DNA of 64,000 bases, from contig JAJEFK010000021.1 of the NCBI GenBank assembly GCA_022820505.1, forward strand, positions 186,001 through 250,000, read 5' to 3'. A program made the position numbers and the translations under genes. This stretch comes from Acidimicrobiia bacterium (GTDB taxonomy: Bacteria; Actinomycetota; Acidimicrobiia; Acidimicrobiales; Poriferisodalaceae). A model generated the notes under the pieces. That model searched no databases and was not told the DNA's origin. It saw only the letters and a list, made by a program, of their open reading frames with translations. This document shows, one piece after another, positions 18,489 through 27,044 of this stretch. Within the stretch, counting starts at the first letter, position 1; each line of letters starts with the position of its first letter.

Positions 18489-18904
18489 TCGTCGACACCA
18501 GCGTCCTCCTGGCGGCATTCGTGCCGGACCAGCGGATGCATAAATCGTGCGCCCAAACACTGGCCGAGGCCCGCCCGCTGGTGATCTCCCCCTTTGTGCT
18601 TGCGGAACTCGATTACCTCACGGCGCGCATCGCTGGCGTCGATGCCGAATTGGCGGTGCTCGACGAGATCTCGTCGGGTGCGTACGAACTAGCGGCTTTC
18701 GATGCCGTCGATTTCGTCCGGGCACACGCTGTCATCGAGCGATACCGCGACCTGCCGCTTGGCTTGACCGATGCATCGCTGGTGGTCCTCGCCGACAAAT
18801 ACGACGAGGTTGCGATTGCGACGCTCGACGAACGGCACTTCCGCGTCGTTCAGTCACTGCGCGGCAAGCCATTCCGCATCCTCCCCGCCGACATCGGGTT
18901 CTGA
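18485..18904 (+). CDS. PIN domain toxin, VapC-type
   Basis: MIVDTSVLLAAFVPDQRMH, PFVLAELDYL, LGLTDASLVVLADKYDEVAIATLDERHFRVV; 4-nt overlap with the antitoxin gene. Confidence 0.88.
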   Translation: MIVDTSVLLAAFVPDQRMHKSCAQTLAEARPLVISPFVLAELDYLTARIAGVDAELAVLDEISSGAYELAAFDAVDFVRAHAVIERYRDLPLGLTDASLVVLADKYDEVAIATLDERHFRVVQSLRGKPFRILPADIGF

Positions 18905-18962
18905 AGACAGCCAGCCCCGACGCTGGCATGATGCTCGGAGCATCCGAAGAGAGGTTCGGTCG

Positions 18963-20000
18963 ATGAGCACAGAGCAGCAAGCACAGCACCGCATCGACGG
19001 GGCGACGACGGCGTCCACACCGGGAGGCTGCGCCGACGAAGCAGCGCAGTTCGAGGAGATGGGGCTCTCGGCGGCGTGGTCATTCGAGGCGTCCCACGAT
19101 CCGTTCCTGCCGTTGGCGCTGGCAGCAGAACGCACCGAGAACATCGAACTCGGCACGGCCATTGCGGTTGCCTTCGCCCGCAACCCAATGACATGCGCCG
19201 TCACGGCGTGGGACTTGCAGCGCCACAGCGGCGGCCGCTTCATCCTGGGGCTCGGCACGCAGATCAAGCCCCACATCACCAAGCGGTACAGCGAGCAGTG
19301 GTCACGTCCTGCTGAGCGGATGCGCGAGTACATCGAGGCGGTGCGCGCCATCTGGCACACCTTCGAGACCGGCGAGCGGCTCAACCACCGGGGCGAGTTC
19401 TACACCCACACCCTGATGACGCCGTTCTTCAATCCGGGCCCGATCGGCATGGCACCACCGGCGATCTACGTGGCCGGCGTTGGCCCGCGCATGGTCGAGG
19501 TGATCGGTGCGGCGGCGGACGGATTCTTCGTGCATCCGTTCCACACCGCCCAGTTCATGACCGATGTCACGCTCCCGGCAATGGCGGCGGGAGCCGAATC
19601 GGCCGGACGCGACATCGGCGATGTCACCGTTGCTTGCCTGACCATCGTCGCAATGGGGGAGAACGACGAGCAGATCGACAAGGCACGCCGCTCAGCCGCA
19701 GGCCAGCTCGCGTTCTACGGGTCGACGCCTGCCTACGCGGGCGCGCTCGACCACCACGGCTACGGTGAACTGCAGCCGCGCCTGAACACGCTGTCCAAGC
19801 AGGGCAACTGGCGGGAGATGAGCGATCTCATCGACGACGATCTGCTCGACCTCATCGTCGTGTCGGGCACGCCGTCGGCCGTGGGAGCACAGATCGCCGA
19901 GCGCAACACCTTCGCCGACCGCACCACGATGATGTTCTACGGACCGACACCCACCAACGACGCCATCGCCGAAGCCGTAGCAGCTGCCAACGGCGCATGA
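18963..20000 (+). CDS. LLM class F420-dependent oxidoreductase
   Basis: FEEMGLSAAWSFEASHDPFLPLALAAERTENIELGTAIAVAFARNPM...GRFILGLGTQIKPHITKRYSEQWSRPAERMREYIEAVRAIW. Confidence 0.9.
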   Translation: MSTEQQAQHRIDGATTASTPGGCADEAAQFEEMGLSAAWSFEASHDPFLPLALAAERTENIELGTAIAVAFARNPMTCAVTAWDLQRHSGGRFILGLGTQIKPHITKRYSEQWSRPAERMREYIEAVRAIWHTFETGERLNHRGEFYTHTLMTPFFNPGPIGMAPPAIYVAGVGPRMVEVIGAAADGFFVHPFHTAQFMTDVTLPAMAAGAESAGRDIGDVTVACLTIVAMGENDEQIDKARRSAAGQLAFYGSTPAYAGALDHHGYGELQPRLNTLSKQGNWREMSDLIDDDLLDLIVVSGTPSAVGAQIAERNTFADRTTMMFYGPTPTNDAIAEAVAAANGA

Positions 20001-20641
20001 ACCAACCGGCCGCTGTGCCTGAGGGGCTGAGGCGGCGAACTGACGGAACCTTGGCGTGCTGGTGGGGCGAAGGCCACGACGACTACGAGGCCTACCACGA
20101 CGCCGAGTGGGGCCTGCCGGTCACCGACGACGTGCGCCTGTACGAGAAGATGTGCCTCGAGGGCTTCCAATCCGGGCTGTCGTGGCTGACGATCCTGCGC
20201 AAGCGGGAGAACTTCCGGGCCGCGTTCTGCGGGTTTGATTTCGAGGTCGTGGCTGGCTTCGGCGACGCCGACGTCGAGCGGCTCCTCGGCGACGCAGGCA
20301 TCGTGCGTCACCGCGGCAAGATCGAAGCGACGATCAACAACGCCCGGGCTGCGCTCGACACCATCGCTGCGCACGGCAGCCTGGCGGCCTTCTTCTGGTC
20401 GTTCGAGCCCCAGCCAGAGGATCGGCCGGCAACCATCGACTACCGGACGCTCACGTCGATTCCCACAACGCCCGAATCGACCGCTCTCAGCAAGGCACTG
20501 CGCATGCAGGGCTGGCGCTTTGTCGGCCCCACCACCTGTTACGCCCTCATGCAGGCCTCAGGCATCGTCAACGATCACCTCGAAGGCTGCCATCGCCGGC
20601 CCGTCATCGAGGCCGCCCGCGCAGAGCTGATCCGACCGTGA
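19997..20641 (+). CDS. tag: DNA-3-methyladenine glycosylase I
   Basis: CWWGEGHDDYEAYHDAEWGLPVTDDVRLYEKMCLEGFQSGLSWLTILRKRENFR; GWRFVGPTTCYALMQASGIVNDHLEGC. Confidence 0.93.
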   Translation: MNQPAAVPEGLRRRTDGTLACWWGEGHDDYEAYHDAEWGLPVTDDVRLYEKMCLEGFQSGLSWLTILRKRENFRAAFCGFDFEVVAGFGDADVERLLGDAGIVRHRGKIEATINNARAALDTIAAHGSLAAFFWSFEPQPEDRPATIDYRTLTSIPTTPESTALSKALRMQGWRFVGPTTCYALMQASGIVNDHLEGCHRRPVIEAARAELIRP

Positions 20642-20662
20642 ACCGCTTCAACCGGTGAAGAA

Positions 20663-21271
20663 TCAGGCGCCGAGGGCGATGACGCCGTCCTCGGTGGCGA
20701 GGTGGGTCATCGGCACATCGTGGGGCTCCGACGGAAGCTGGTCGAAGACGAGATAGCGGCACGCGACCCCGACTCGCGGGCAGTTTTCAGGCAACCTGGC
20801 CAGCAGCTCGTCGAAGTAGCCGACGCCGTGGCCCAGCCGGGTGCCGTGCTGATCGAACGCCACGCCGGGAACGAGAGCCAGAGAGATGTGTCGGGGTTGC
20901 AGCTCGAAAGCCTCCGCGGTGGGCTGGGGGAAGCCGTGCCGGTGCTGCTCCATGGCGCCGATCGCCGGGTGCAGTGTGAGCGGGCCGTCGGGGGGAGTGC
21001 GCGTCACGGCGAAGCGCTGCCAGCCGACAGCGTCCGCGAGGCGGTCCAGCGACAGCTCATTCGCCATCGCCCGGTAGAAGAGGATCAGGTTGGCCCCCGA
21101 GGGCACCGGCTCGCCGGCAACGGCAGTCGAGCCTTTGTCGAACGCCCCGATGAACTCCCGCAGGCCCGCTACGACGGCGACTGTCGACGCTGCTGAAACC
21201 GGTTGACGCTGATCTCTGATCCACCGGCGCCAAGCTTCCTTTGAAGACCCAGGTGGGGGCTTGCCGCTCAT
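20663..21271 (-). CDS. 5-formyltetrahydrofolate cyclo-ligase
   Basis: LALVPGVAFDQHGTRLGHGVGYFDELLARL...VGVACRYLVFDQLPSEPHDVPMTHLATEDGVI. Confidence 0.88.
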   Translation of the reverse strand: MSGKPPPGSSKEAWRRWIRDQRQPVSAASTVAVVAGLREFIGAFDKGSTAVAGEPVPSGANLILFYRAMANELSLDRLADAVGWQRFAVTRTPPDGPLTLHPAIGAMEQHRHGFPQPTAEAFELQPRHISLALVPGVAFDQHGTRLGHGVGYFDELLARLPENCPRVGVACRYLVFDQLPSEPHDVPMTHLATEDGVIALGA

Positions 21272-21491
21272 GGAAACGAAGCTAGGTGCCTCGCGCCCCT
21301 CAAGGTCACCGCTTCCTGTTACGAGAGGAGGTGCAACTCGCTGCTGGATCGTCGGCGACGAGCGCGGCAGCGCCAAGTCGCTGGGATCGCTCTCAGTGCC
21401 AGGTCATGTCTTGCTGCCATGCCTCACGAGTGCCACAACCAACTTCCAACAAACTCAGGCTTGACAGCCCTCGTTCCGCCGGATTATGTTG

Positions 21492-21505
21492 TGGGAGCGC
21501 TCCCA
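21492..21505. promoter_or_regulatory. LacI-family operator (TGGGAGCGCTCCCA)
   Basis: Perfect 14-bp palindrome 10 bp upstream of the LacI-family ATG at 21515; identical copy at 22600..22613. Confidence 0.85.
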
Positions 21506-21514
21506 AGGAATCCT

Positions 21515-22558
21515 ATGGCAGCACGTCTCAATCTGGAAGAAATCGGCCGCCGAGCTGGTGTTTCGCGCTCGACGGTCTCGCGCGTGGTCAACGGCGAGCC
21601 CAATGTCAGCGCCAAGACCAAGCGCAAGGTGGAGGCAGTCATCGCGGCAACCGGCTTCCGGCCTCACGCCGCCGCTCGCTCGCTGGCCTCGCGCCAGACC
21701 GGGGTCATCGGCCTGATCATCCCGAGCGAGGCGGGAACGCTCTTCAACGATCCGTACTTCGGGCGCCTGATCCTCGGCGCCAGCGACGCCATGAACGGCC
21801 TGGACCTGACGCTCGCGCTGTTCGTCTTCGGCGAGGAGATCGACGAGAGCGCCATCATCTCCCGGGTCGTCAATCCCGGCCTCGTCGACGGCGTCATCGT
21901 CACCGCGACACGCATGGCCGACCCGTTGATCGACCACCTGCGCGACGCCCACATGCCGTTCGTCGTGATCGGCAGGCCCGACAGTCCCCATGCGGTCTAC
22001 TCCGTCGACGCTGACAACCGCGGCGGTGCCCGATCCGCTGCGCTGCACTTCGCCCAGCTCGGGCGCCAGCGCCCAGCCCTCATCGCACCGCCTTCCAACA
22101 CCAGTGCGGGCGTCGACCGCCGCAGCGGCTTCCTTGACGGGCTCGCCGAAGCGGGTCTGTCCATCGACGGCCGTGTCCGCGAAGGCGACTGGACCGAGGG
22201 CGCCGGTCGCAGCGCCATGGCCGAACTGCTCGCGAGCAGTCCCGATGCAGTCTTCGTGGGCTCGGATCGCATGGCCGTCGGCGCTCTGCAGGCGATCCGC
22301 GAGGCGAATCTGCAGTGCCCTCAAGATGTTGCCGTCGTGTCCTTCGACGGCATCATTCCCGCCGACATGGTGGTGCCCCGGTTGACTTCGGTGGCCCAAC
22401 CGGTGCGGGAGGTGGGGGAGCGGGCTGTCTCGCTGCTGAAGGCAGTCCTGGACGGTGATGTCACGAAGGCGGAATCGGTGGTGTTCCCCACCGAGCTCGT
22501 GATCCGCGAAACCTGCGGCGCCGCGCTCGCTGCCACCGAGACGGGCACGGCGTCCTGA
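21515..22558 (+). CDS. LacI family transcriptional regulator
   Basis: MAARLNLEEIGRRAGVSRSTVSRVVNGEPNVSAKTKRKVEAVIAATGFRPHAAARSLASRQTGVIGLIIP. Confidence 0.95.
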   Translation: MAARLNLEEIGRRAGVSRSTVSRVVNGEPNVSAKTKRKVEAVIAATGFRPHAAARSLASRQTGVIGLIIPSEAGTLFNDPYFGRLILGASDAMNGLDLTLALFVFGEEIDESAIISRVVNPGLVDGVIVTATRMADPLIDHLRDAHMPFVVIGRPDSPHAVYSVDADNRGGARSAALHFAQLGRQRPALIAPPSNTSAGVDRRSGFLDGLAEAGLSIDGRVREGDWTEGAGRSAMAELLASSPDAVFVGSDRMAVGALQAIREANLQCPQDVAVVSFDGIIPADMVVPRLTSVAQPVREVGERAVSLLKAVLDGDVTKAESVVFPTELVIRETCGAALAATETGTAS

Positions 22559-22599
22559 CCATGAGCATGCCGTGCCGCCCCCTTGCTGCTCCCCAGGAT

Positions 22600-22613
22600 T
22601 GGGAGCGCTCCCA
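22600..22613. promoter_or_regulatory. LacI-family operator (TGGGAGCGCTCCCA), second copy
   Basis: Identical 14-bp palindrome in the intergenic region upstream of the ABC substrate-binding gene (22725). Confidence 0.85.
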
Positions 22614-22724
22614 CAACCGAACGCTGTACACGTTCGGCCTCACAACGCGACGCACTCGCCCATCTGATCCGTCATCACATACCCGGTCACACCCATCGTG
22701 ACCACAACCAGGAGGGATAACTCC

Positions 22725-24110
22725 ATGAAGAAATCACTGACCTGGCGGCTCGCTGCCGTCCTGCTTGCATTCGGCCTCATAGGGGCCGCCTGCGGCAGCG
22801 ACGACAGCAGTTCGCCGGCGACCACCGCGGCTCCCGCTGCGACGGATGCCCCGGCGCCAGACGAGCCCGAGCCCGAACCAGAGATGGCCGAGGACGTGAC
22901 GCTACGCGTGCTCGTCCATCAGAACCCGCCGATGGTGGAGTTCATGGAGGCGTTCAACGAGTCGTTCGAGGCATCGCACCCGCACATCACGATCGATCTG
23001 TCGGTCGTGGAAGCGGGCGACCTCTCCATTGCGACCCAGACCCGCCTCTCCGCCAATGACATCGACGTGGTCGGCATCTTCGGATTCTCGAATGCAGCGC
23101 AGTCGTACATGTCCGGCGCCGTACCGCCGAACTGGCAGACGCTGATCGAGGCCGGCCTGCTCATGGATCTCACGGGGCAGCCGTTCGTCGACAACTACGA
23201 CGAGGCGACTATCGCGGACGCCGGCTCGTTCAACGGCAAGGTCTATTCCATCAATCTCGGCCGTGTCTCCTACAGCGGCATGTTCGTCAACAAGGATCTG
23301 CTCGCAGCCAACGGTCTCGAAGTGCCGACCACCTGGGGCGAGCTCGTCACCGCCTGCGAGGTCGTCAAGGCCGCCGGCAACGAGTGCATGACCGTCGGCG
23401 GTGCCGACGGCTGGCCGGTGTTCGTCGGCGCGTACGGCCTGCTCGGCGCGATGTATCCCGATCAGGAGGCGCTCGTCGAGGGCCTGTGGACAGGCGATAT
23501 CACCTGGGACGACGACCAGTCCGTCGAGATGTTCCGCCGGATGCAGATCTACACCTCCGACATGCTCGAACAGGGCGTGACAGGGCTGTCGCACGACGCC
23601 GGCCCGCCGCGGTACGCAGCCGGCGACGTTGCCTTCATGCCCACCGGCGTGTGGCAGGCGCCCGCCCTCGAGAGCGCGGAACCCGACTTCGACTGGACCT
23701 ATGTGCCGTTCCCCGGCAGCGACAACGCCGAGGACAACCAGTACCTGTTCGGCAAGTACGACCAAGGCTGGGCCATTGCGGCAGACACGCCGCACCCCGA
23801 GGCGGCGCTTGCCTACCTCGAGGCGTTCTCTGAGCCCGACAACTACCAGGCGTTCGCCAACGCCGTCGGGTTCATCCCGACCCAGCCGACCGCCGTGCTC
23901 GACACCCACCTGGGCCGCGAGGTCGCGCCGTTCCTGGCGAACTACCGGGTCGGCTTCGAGCAGTACTGGGTTGCGCCGGCAGGCGCGGGCCAGTGGGCGA
24001 ATGGCTCGCAGGCCGCAGCGTGGTTCTCGCCCTTCAACGAGTGGACCGATCACGTTGCACTGGCTGCCCAGGCCCAGGCCGACCTGCAAGCCGGTCTCGA
24101 CGCCAACTAA
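22725..24110 (+). CDS. Extracellular solute-binding lipoprotein, sugar ABC transporter (family 1)
   Basis: MKKSLTWRLAAVLLAFGLIGAACGSDDSSS lipobox; VTLRVLVHQNPPMVEFMEAFNESFEASHPHITIDLSVVEAGD; preceded by GGAGGG. Confidence 0.92.
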   Translation: MKKSLTWRLAAVLLAFGLIGAACGSDDSSSPATTAAPAATDAPAPDEPEPEPEMAEDVTLRVLVHQNPPMVEFMEAFNESFEASHPHITIDLSVVEAGDLSIATQTRLSANDIDVVGIFGFSNAAQSYMSGAVPPNWQTLIEAGLLMDLTGQPFVDNYDEATIADAGSFNGKVYSINLGRVSYSGMFVNKDLLAANGLEVPTTWGELVTACEVVKAAGNECMTVGGADGWPVFVGAYGLLGAMYPDQEALVEGLWTGDITWDDDQSVEMFRRMQIYTSDMLEQGVTGLSHDAGPPRYAAGDVAFMPTGVWQAPALESAEPDFDWTYVPFPGSDNAEDNQYLFGKYDQGWAIAADTPHPEAALAYLEAFSEPDNYQAFANAVGFIPTQPTAVLDTHLGREVAPFLANYRVGFEQYWVAPAGAGQWANGSQAAAWFSPFNEWTDHVALAAQAQADLQAGLDAN

Positions 24111-24131
24111 GTCAAGAGCCCTCCCTACAGA

Positions 24132-24171
24132 GGTGCGGGCATCCTGTCCTGCGGGGCAGGGTGCCCGCACC
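24132..24171 (+). terminator. Strong intergenic hairpin between SBP and permease genes (processing/attenuation or partial terminator)
   Basis: GGTGCGGGCA ... TGCCCGCACC 10-bp perfect outer stem, with inner TCCTGTCC/GGGGCAGG pairing (two G-U wobbles) and a TGCG loop. Confidence 0.7.
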
Positions 24172-24207
24172 CCCCTCCCTTCGGTCTGATCGGAGTCGAC
24201 GGGTTTC

Positions 24208-25149
24208 ATGAAGATCGTCACACGCGACTACCTGTTCGCCCGCGGATGGAGGAGCGCGGCGCCGATATTGCTGCTGCTGCCCGGATTCGGGCTGTACCTG
24301 CTGATAGCCGTCGGGCCGTCTCTGGCGACGGCGGTGTACTCGTTCACCGATGCCACCGGCATCCGCGGCATCGCCATCAACTGGCTGGGGTTCGAGAACT
24401 ACGACGAGTTCCTCTTCCGTGGTGCCGCGTCGCGCGACAACATCGCCGCGCTGTGGCGGACGCTGGTTTTCTCGTTCTTCGTCACCACCATCCAGTTCGG
24501 ACTGGGGTTGGTGCTGGCCGTGCTGCTCAACAGCCGGCTGCGCGGCAGGACGATCTTCCGCACGATCTTCTTCATGCCGGTCATCCTGGGCGTGGCCATC
24601 CAGGGCCTCATCTGGAAGCTGTTCCTGCTGCCAGGCGGGGGACCGGTGGCCGAGATCTTCTCTTGGATCGGCTGGAGCTCGGAGTTCTTGGGCGGCCAGC
24701 CCCGCCAGGCATTCGCGTGGGTCATCGTGGTGCAGATCTGGGCCAACGTCGGCATCACGATGGTCATCTTCCTGGCCGGCATGCAGACCATCCCCGAGAG
24801 CCTGTACGAGGCGGCCCGCATCGACGGGGCGAACGGCTGGCAGCTGTTCCGCAACGTGACCTGGCCGCTGCTCACCCCCGCGGTCAACACCAACTTCCTG
24901 CTGAACATCGTCGGCTCCCTGCAGGCGTGGCAGCTGTTCCTGGTGCTCATCGGGTACCGGCCCGGTACCCAGGTGCTCGGCTACCTCGTCTTCGCAGAGG
25001 GCTTCGGGCAGACGTCGGGCTCGGTGAGCAGTGCCTTCCGCCAGGGCTACGCAGCGGCGGCGTCGATCGCGCTGTTCATGTTGGTGCTGGTCATCGCCTT
25101 GGCCGCCAACGCGTTCGTCAGCCATCGCGAGAAGAAGTACCTGTCATGA
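24208..25149 (+). CDS. Sugar ABC transporter permease
   Basis: MQTIPESLYEAARIDGANGWQLFRNVTWPLLTP (EAA motif) plus transmembrane segments. Confidence 0.95.
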   Translation: MKIVTRDYLFARGWRSAAPILLLLPGFGLYLLIAVGPSLATAVYSFTDATGIRGIAINWLGFENYDEFLFRGAASRDNIAALWRTLVFSFFVTTIQFGLGLVLAVLLNSRLRGRTIFRTIFFMPVILGVAIQGLIWKLFLLPGGGPVAEIFSWIGWSSEFLGGQPRQAFAWVIVVQIWANVGITMVIFLAGMQTIPESLYEAARIDGANGWQLFRNVTWPLLTPAVNTNFLLNIVGSLQAWQLFLVLIGYRPGTQVLGYLVFAEGFGQTSGSVSSAFRQGYAAAASIALFMLVLVIALAANAFVSHREKKYLS

Positions 25150-26045
25150 CCGTGCTGAACCCCACCCCGGATGCCGCCGGCGCCAGCGTGGAACCGCCGT
25201 CCGACGAGCCGCAGATGGATCGCAGCGGTCGCACCGCCGCACGCAGACGCAAGCTGTTCTCCTACGCCATCCTGCTGGCGTTCACAGCGCTCTATGTCGG
25301 GCCGATGCTCATGCTGGTGCTCACGGCGTTCAAGTCCCTCCCGGAGTTCTTCAAGAACCCGACGGGATGGCCGGAGTCGTTCGGGTTCGGCAACTTCGTC
25401 GAGGCATGGGAGAAGGCCAACATCGCCCGCTACCTCGTGAACTCGGTGCTCTACACCGCGGTCGCGACGGCGATCTGCGTCTTCACCTCGGTGCTGGTGG
25501 CCTTCCCCATCGCCCGCGGCTACCTCAAGGGCGCCAAGTACATCTTGCTGCTGTACGTCGTGGCGCTGTTCCTGCCGCCTGCGCTGATCCCGCAGTTCCA
25601 GCTCATCTTGAACCTCGGGCTCTTCAATACCCGGACTGGGTTCATCCTGCTGTTCCTCGTCAACCCGATCGGCCTCATCATCCTGGTCAACTACATCAAG
25701 TCGATCCCGCGAGAACTGGACGAGTCGGCGGCGGTGGACGGCTGCGGCTACTACCGATTCGTCTTCAAGATCGTCATGCCCCTGATCCGGCCGGCCATCG
25801 CCACGGTCACCGTGCTGCATGCAATCGGCATCTGGAACGAGCTGGTGCTGCCCACCATCTACCTGACCAGCGAGAACCTCTACCCCGTGACACGGGGACT
25901 CATCGTGTTCGAAGGCCTCTACGGCAGCAATTGGCCCGCGTTGGCCGCTGCCGTCCTCATCCTGATGACGCCGATGCTGGTGCTGTTCCTGTTCCTGCAG
26001 CGCTACATCATCTCGGGACTCACCGCAGGCGCGGTCAAGGGCTGA
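25146..26045 (+). CDS. Carbohydrate ABC transporter permease (MalG-like)
   Basis: KSIPRELDESAAVDGCGYYRFVFKIVMPLIRPAIATV (EAA motif), overlaps the previous gene by 4 nt. Confidence 0.95.
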   Translation: MTVLNPTPDAAGASVEPPSDEPQMDRSGRTAARRRKLFSYAILLAFTALYVGPMLMLVLTAFKSLPEFFKNPTGWPESFGFGNFVEAWEKANIARYLVNSVLYTAVATAICVFTSVLVAFPIARGYLKGAKYILLLYVVALFLPPALIPQFQLILNLGLFNTRTGFILLFLVNPIGLIILVNYIKSIPRELDESAAVDGCGYYRFVFKIVMPLIRPAIATVTVLHAIGIWNELVLPTIYLTSENLYPVTRGLIVFEGLYGSNWPALAAAVLILMTPMLVLFLFLQRYIISGLTAGAVKG

Positions 26046-27040
26046 TGTCGGAGCGCAGGGCACGATTGGGCGCCGCCGGCCGCTGGATCGCGGCGGCACT
26101 GGCCGTAGCAGTCGCCGCAACCGCCTGCGCCGGCTCGACGACGGCCGAACCGGCGGTAACGCCGCAGACCGCCGCACCCGACACCGCGGCGGCGACCACG
26201 ACCACCACCACGGCCGCGCCCACAACCACCACCGAGGCGTTCACCCCGGCCATCGCCGCCCCGCCCCCGATCCCGATCCGCGACGAGCCGGGATGGGAGT
26301 TGGTGTGGAACGACGAGTTCGACGGCGACGAGATCGATCTGACCAGCTGGACCTACGACATCGGCGGCTGGGGCTGGGGCAACGGCGAGGCGCAGTACTA
26401 CACCTCTCGGCCCCGCAACGCCCGCCTCGCCAACGGCCTGCTGGTGATCGAAGCGCACCAGGAAAAGTACGAGAGCTCCTACTACACATCCGCCCGGATG
26501 CTCACCCAGGGACTGCGCGAGTTCCAATACGGGCGCTTCGAAGCCCGGATCAAGGTGCCGGCCGGCGCCGGGCTGTGGCCGGCGTTCTGGATGCTCGGGT
26601 CCGACTTCATCCACCGGGCAGAAGACGAGGCCAACCGGTGGCCGTTCGTCGGCGAGATCGACATCATGGAGTACGTCGGCCGCGAGCCCGATCTGATCCT
26701 GGGCACCGTGCACGGACCCGGGTATGCGGGGGCGCTCGGCCTCTCCAAGTGGTTCCGCCAGGAACACCAGATTGCCGATGAGTTCCACACCTATGCCATC
26801 GAATGGGACCACGAGGGCATCCGCTGGTTCTACGACGAGCAGATGTACTACGACCTGCCCCGCACCGGTGTGGGCAACCGGGATTGGGTCTTCGACGGCG
26901 AGTTCTTCCTGATCCTCAACCTGGCCGTCGGCGGGCTGTTCCCCGGCCCCATCGCGCTCGACCTGGAGTTCCCGGTGCAGATGTACGTGGACTACGTGCG
27001 CGTGTACCAGCGGACCGACGATGCCGCAGCGGGGGCGTAG
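26045..27040 (+). CDS. Glycoside hydrolase family 16 lipoprotein (endo-beta-1,3-glucanase/laminarinase-like)
   Basis: ATACAGST lipobox, Thr-rich linker, WNDEFDGDEIDLTSWTYDIGGWGWGNGEAQYYT, catalytic GEIDIMEYVG (ExDxxE), GTVHGPGYAG, FHTYAIEWDHEGIRWFYD. Confidence 0.93.
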   Translation: MSERRARLGAAGRWIAAALAVAVAATACAGSTTAEPAVTPQTAAPDTAAATTTTTTAAPTTTTEAFTPAIAAPPPIPIRDEPGWELVWNDEFDGDEIDLTSWTYDIGGWGWGNGEAQYYTSRPRNARLANGLLVIEAHQEKYESSYYTSARMLTQGLREFQYGRFEARIKVPAGAGLWPAFWMLGSDFIHRAEDEANRWPFVGEIDIMEYVGREPDLILGTVHGPGYAGALGLSKWFRQEHQIADEFHTYAIEWDHEGIRWFYDEQMYYDLPRTGVGNRDWVFDGEFFLILNLAVGGLFPGPIALDLEFPVQMYVDYVRVYQRTDDAAAGA

Positions 27041-27044
27041 CGCC

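Noticed and set aside
22902-24221. 439-aa minus ORF opposite the sugar-binding protein gene
   Set aside because: Shadow ORF; the + strand has signal peptide/lipobox and SBP motifs.
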